A stretch of DNA of 7,459 nt from G020348385 sp964580235. GTDB lineage: Bacteria; Acidobacteriota; Aminicenantia; Aminicenantales; Aminicenantaceae. Position numbers and translations under genes: made by a program. The stretch spans positions 1 to 7,459 of the forward strand of contig CAZOJY010000145.1 in the NCBI GenBank assembly GCA_964580235.1, in the 5' to 3' direction. Below, one piece after another: positions 6,276 to 7,459 of this stretch. The notes under the pieces are model-generated. The model ran no database searches. It was not told where the DNA came from and was given only the letters and a program-made list of their open reading frames with translations. Position 1 is the stretch's first letter. Each line of letters opens with the position of its first letter.

Positions 6276-6359
6276 TCCAGCCAACCTCTTCTTGGCATCC
6301 TCTACTTCAGCAAGTCCAGTGTCGGCGTTCTTCCAGAGCGTGAAGATATTGTAAGCCAA
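6276..6359 (-). pseudogene. TPR C-terminal tail of a second kinase, fused in frame to the kinase N-lobe
   Basis: Directly before RYTIIEELG, in the same frame, the minus strand reads NIFTLWKNADTGLAEVED and then AKKRLAG. 'FLxLWKDADPGxPEVEDAxKRLAGL' is a usual C-terminal end of TPR regions in this protein class, not a kinase N-terminus. A zinc ribbon and linker would be expected here instead. The frame closes with TAA three bases before TTG 6359 and has no ATG, so the tail is headless. It looks like the end of an upstream paralogue fused to the kinase domain of the next by deletion of the material between. Confidence 0.55.
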
Positions 6360-6393
6360 AGCTTATGTAACATCATGAATGCTCTAAATTTAC

Positions 6394-6423
6394 TTGAATC
6401 GCAATAGCAGAGTTATTCATAAT
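6394..6423 (+). promoter_or_regulatory. Candidate promoter of the SRPBCC gene
   Basis: TTGAAT (6394-6399) and CATAAT (6418-6423) are 18 bases apart, matching four and five of six consensus bases. Initiation near 6430 would give a leader of about 35 bases ending in AAAAGG (6451-6456), 8 bases before ATG 6465. The surrounding DNA is AT-rich, so chance matches are possible. Confidence 0.4.
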
Positions 6424-6448
6424 ACATATGTTAAACAAAAAATAACTC
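6410..6448 (+). repeat. 8-bp inverted repeat flanking the putative start of SRPBCC transcription
   Basis: GAGTTATT (6410-6417) is the exact reverse complement of AATAACTC (6441-6448), with 23 bases between. The left arm touches the candidate -10 and the right arm ends just before the ribosome site. A dimeric regulator site or an RNA stem near the ribosome site would both fit. Confidence 0.45.
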
Positions 6449-6464
6449 ATAAAAGGCAATTTAG

Positions 6465-6980
6465 ATGTTAAAAAGGGAATCACAATACTTAAAACCGGCA
6501 CACCATAAAATCAGGATCAATGCACCGCCCGCTAAGGTTTGGGAAGTCATATCAAGGCCAGGGAATTTGGAATATTGCCACCCCTTTTGTGAATCAAACC
6601 CTGTGGATAAATGGCCAGGAGTAGGATCTATTGACTATGTTCATTATTACAATGGCTTAAAATTCGTAAGGGAATTCACTGATTGGAATAATGGTTTTGG
6701 ATATGAACTGGTTATTGGAAAAACGAAAGGGAAAAAATCGAAGGTGATATGGCGGATAGACAAAATAGATAACGTCACATCATTTTTAAACATTACGATA
6801 TATCCCCATGACATCAAGCGGTATCCAGCATTTGCCAAACCAATTGTCTATTATCTATACATAAAACCATCACTTCATAAATATCTTTCATCTGTCTTAA
6901 AAGGTTTTCAATGGTATATAACAACAAATGAACGAGTGAGAAAAAATCAATTTGGAACACATAAATGGTTTTCAGGTTGA
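6465..6980 (+). CDS. SRPBCC (START/Bet v1-like) superfamily protein
   Basis: This 171-residue protein begins with a short polar leader and then HHKIRINAPPAKVWEVISRP (14-32), the first strand and helix-grip entry of the SRPBCC/polyketide-cyclase fold. NLEYCHPFCESNPVDKWPGVG (34-54), the central strands YYNGLKFVREFTDW (61-74) and VIWRIDK (94-100), and a long C-terminal helix KPSLHKYLSSVLKGFQWYIT (134-153) follow. The fold encloses a hydrophobic ligand pocket; the ligand is unknown. No signal peptide or transmembrane segment is evident. AAAAGG 8 bases before ATG 6465 supports the start. The length is complete for one domain. The gene is much more AT-rich than GH116 and stands alone between a kinase pseudogene and a transposase remnant, which is compatible with separate acquisition. 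Confidence 0.85.
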   Translation: MLKRESQYLKPAHHKIRINAPPAKVWEVISRPGNLEYCHPFCESNPVDKWPGVGSIDYVHYYNGLKFVREFTDWNNGFGYELVIGKTKGKKSKVIWRIDKIDNVTSFLNITIYPHDIKRYPAFAKPIVYYLYIKPSLHKYLSSVLKGFQWYITTNERVRKNQFGTHKWFSG

Positions 6981-7106
6981 TCCATAGATTCGAAGGGATT
7001 AATAAGACATCCTAATAGAAATAGCCTGGCTTATGGCTAAGGCTTCCCAGGAGTATCAGGTGTTTTATGTTATTATCTGGTCCCTGGCCTGTTTCTTGAA
7101 TCATCC

Positions 7107-7124
7107 TCCCTGCCATGGCAGGGA
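7107..7124 (+). repeat. 18-bp perfect palindrome centred on the transposase start codon
   Basis: TCCCTGCCATGGCAGGGA is perfectly self-complementary and its centre lies within ATG 7115-7117. No conventional Shine-Dalgarno is seen upstream. As RNA only short hairpins or intermolecular pairing could form, because there is no loop; as DNA it could be a protein site. Confidence 0.6.
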
Positions 7125-7459
7125 TCTACCGCCAGCGTCATCCGGAACACACGGTGTTTTACCGGGTGTTCTTTTATTATTTCGAGCGGTTTCTTCGTGA
7201 ATATGAGTCCCGTTTCGAGAAGGTGTATGGCTATTCCCGTCCGGTGATCCAGGAGGTGGGCGAGAAGTACCTGGACTGCGGCAATCCGATGGGCGGGTTT
7301 GCCCGCATCGCCAGAGTCACCTCCCATATTCCCGATAAGGGACAGGTCATGATCCGATACTACGGCCTCTACTCCAATGCCCATCTTTCTCATCCCCCAA
7401 TCATTGAAGATGGCCTGTCCTACGTGCCTTCCAAAGGCTGGGCCGAGATGATCCGCCGA
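7115..7459 (+). pseudogene. IS91-family transposase, internally deleted, 3' end outside the window
   Basis: From ATG 7115 an open frame of 115 codons runs off the right edge. It begins MAGIYRQRHPEHTVFYRVFF, then FERFLREYESRFEKVYGYSR and EKYLDCGNPMGGFARI, the N-terminus of IS91-type (Y2 HUH) transposases. Normally a zinc-binding segment (CPDC...CPSC) and some 200 or more residues with the HUH and catalytic tyrosine motifs follow. Instead the frame goes directly to ARVTSHIPDKGQVMIRYYGL, YSNAH and YVPSKGWAEMIRR, which belong near the C-terminus. A second small gap may lie between NAH and PPIIED, where a basic RGKVRK-type stretch is usual. The main join is in frame and falls at ATCGCC, so a short shared sequence may have guided it. 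The product lacks the catalytic core. The left end of the element is not resolved in 6981-7114. Confidence 0.82.

Noticed and set aside
5290..6359. Two separate small genes (a kinase-like protein and a TM-TolB-like protein)
   Set aside because: The stretch between them continues the same kinase C-lobe in order, so these are pieces of one broken gene. Their apparent starts (TTG, GTG) have no ribosome site and fall in mid-domain.
7022..7044. Hairpin terminator after the SRPBCC gene (AGCCT...AGGCT)
   Set aside because: The stem is only five bases with a 12-base loop and no T-run follows; the region also contains simple GGCT repetition.
7073..7393. 106-codon open frame on the minus strand
   Set aside because: The plus strand here encodes clear IS91 transposase motifs; the minus frame is its shadow.
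1..7459. CRISPR arrays, tRNA or rRNA genes
   Set aside because: No regularly spaced repeats, no cloverleaf with a T-loop consensus and no rRNA-like stretches were seen on either strand by eye.

Overview
The window looks like a bacterial chromosome of mixed composition, most likely an Acidobacteriota- or Aminicenantota-type organism. That placement is an inference from the gene content. Remnants of Ser/Thr kinases with a zinc-ribbon head, one transmembrane helix, a TolB/FlgO-like domain and a TPR tail are common in those phyla, and a secreted GH116 lipoprotein fits a saprophyte of that kind. No rRNA or other taxonomic marker is present. The only housekeeping gene seen is a broken tail of lepA.

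Layout. 1-72: the last 23 codons of an unidentified plus-strand gene. 142-2703 (minus): an intact, GC-richer GH116 glycoside hydrolase with a lipoprotein signal and a strong Shine-Dalgarno sequence. 2704-2894: a divergent intergenic region with short AT-rich repeats. 2895-4064 (plus): an intact AAA ATPase of the DUF4143 family. 4066-4600 (minus): debris, in which the zinc-ribbon head of a kinase gene runs straight into the 3' end of lepA (EF-4). 4672-5264 (plus): a Phd/YefM-RelE toxin-antitoxin operon with a consensus sigma-70 promoter and a palindromic operator; the antitoxin is intact and the toxin is frameshifted. 5290-6359 (minus): a Ser/Thr kinase pseudogene carrying frameshifts, a stop codon and at least two internal deletions. 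6465-6980 (plus): an intact, AT-rich SRPBCC-fold protein. 7115-7459 (plus, running off the end): an IS91-family transposase whose N-terminus is joined in frame to its C-terminal region.

How it fits together. The outer genes (GH116, ATPase, SRPBCC) are independent single-gene units. The stretch from about 4070 to 6360, and the start of the transposase, look like an accessory scrapyard. At least four junctions join pieces that should not be adjacent: kinase head to lepA tail, TPR tail to kinase N-lobe, TolB-like domain to TPR C-terminus, and transposase N-terminus to C-terminal region. The most economical reading is repeated deletion and recombination among tandem kinase paralogues near mobile elements, with a toxin-antitoxin module lodged between the kinase pieces. 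I see no convincing undescribed functional system. The most notable feature is this cluster of chimeric junctions and the toxin broken next to a live antitoxin.
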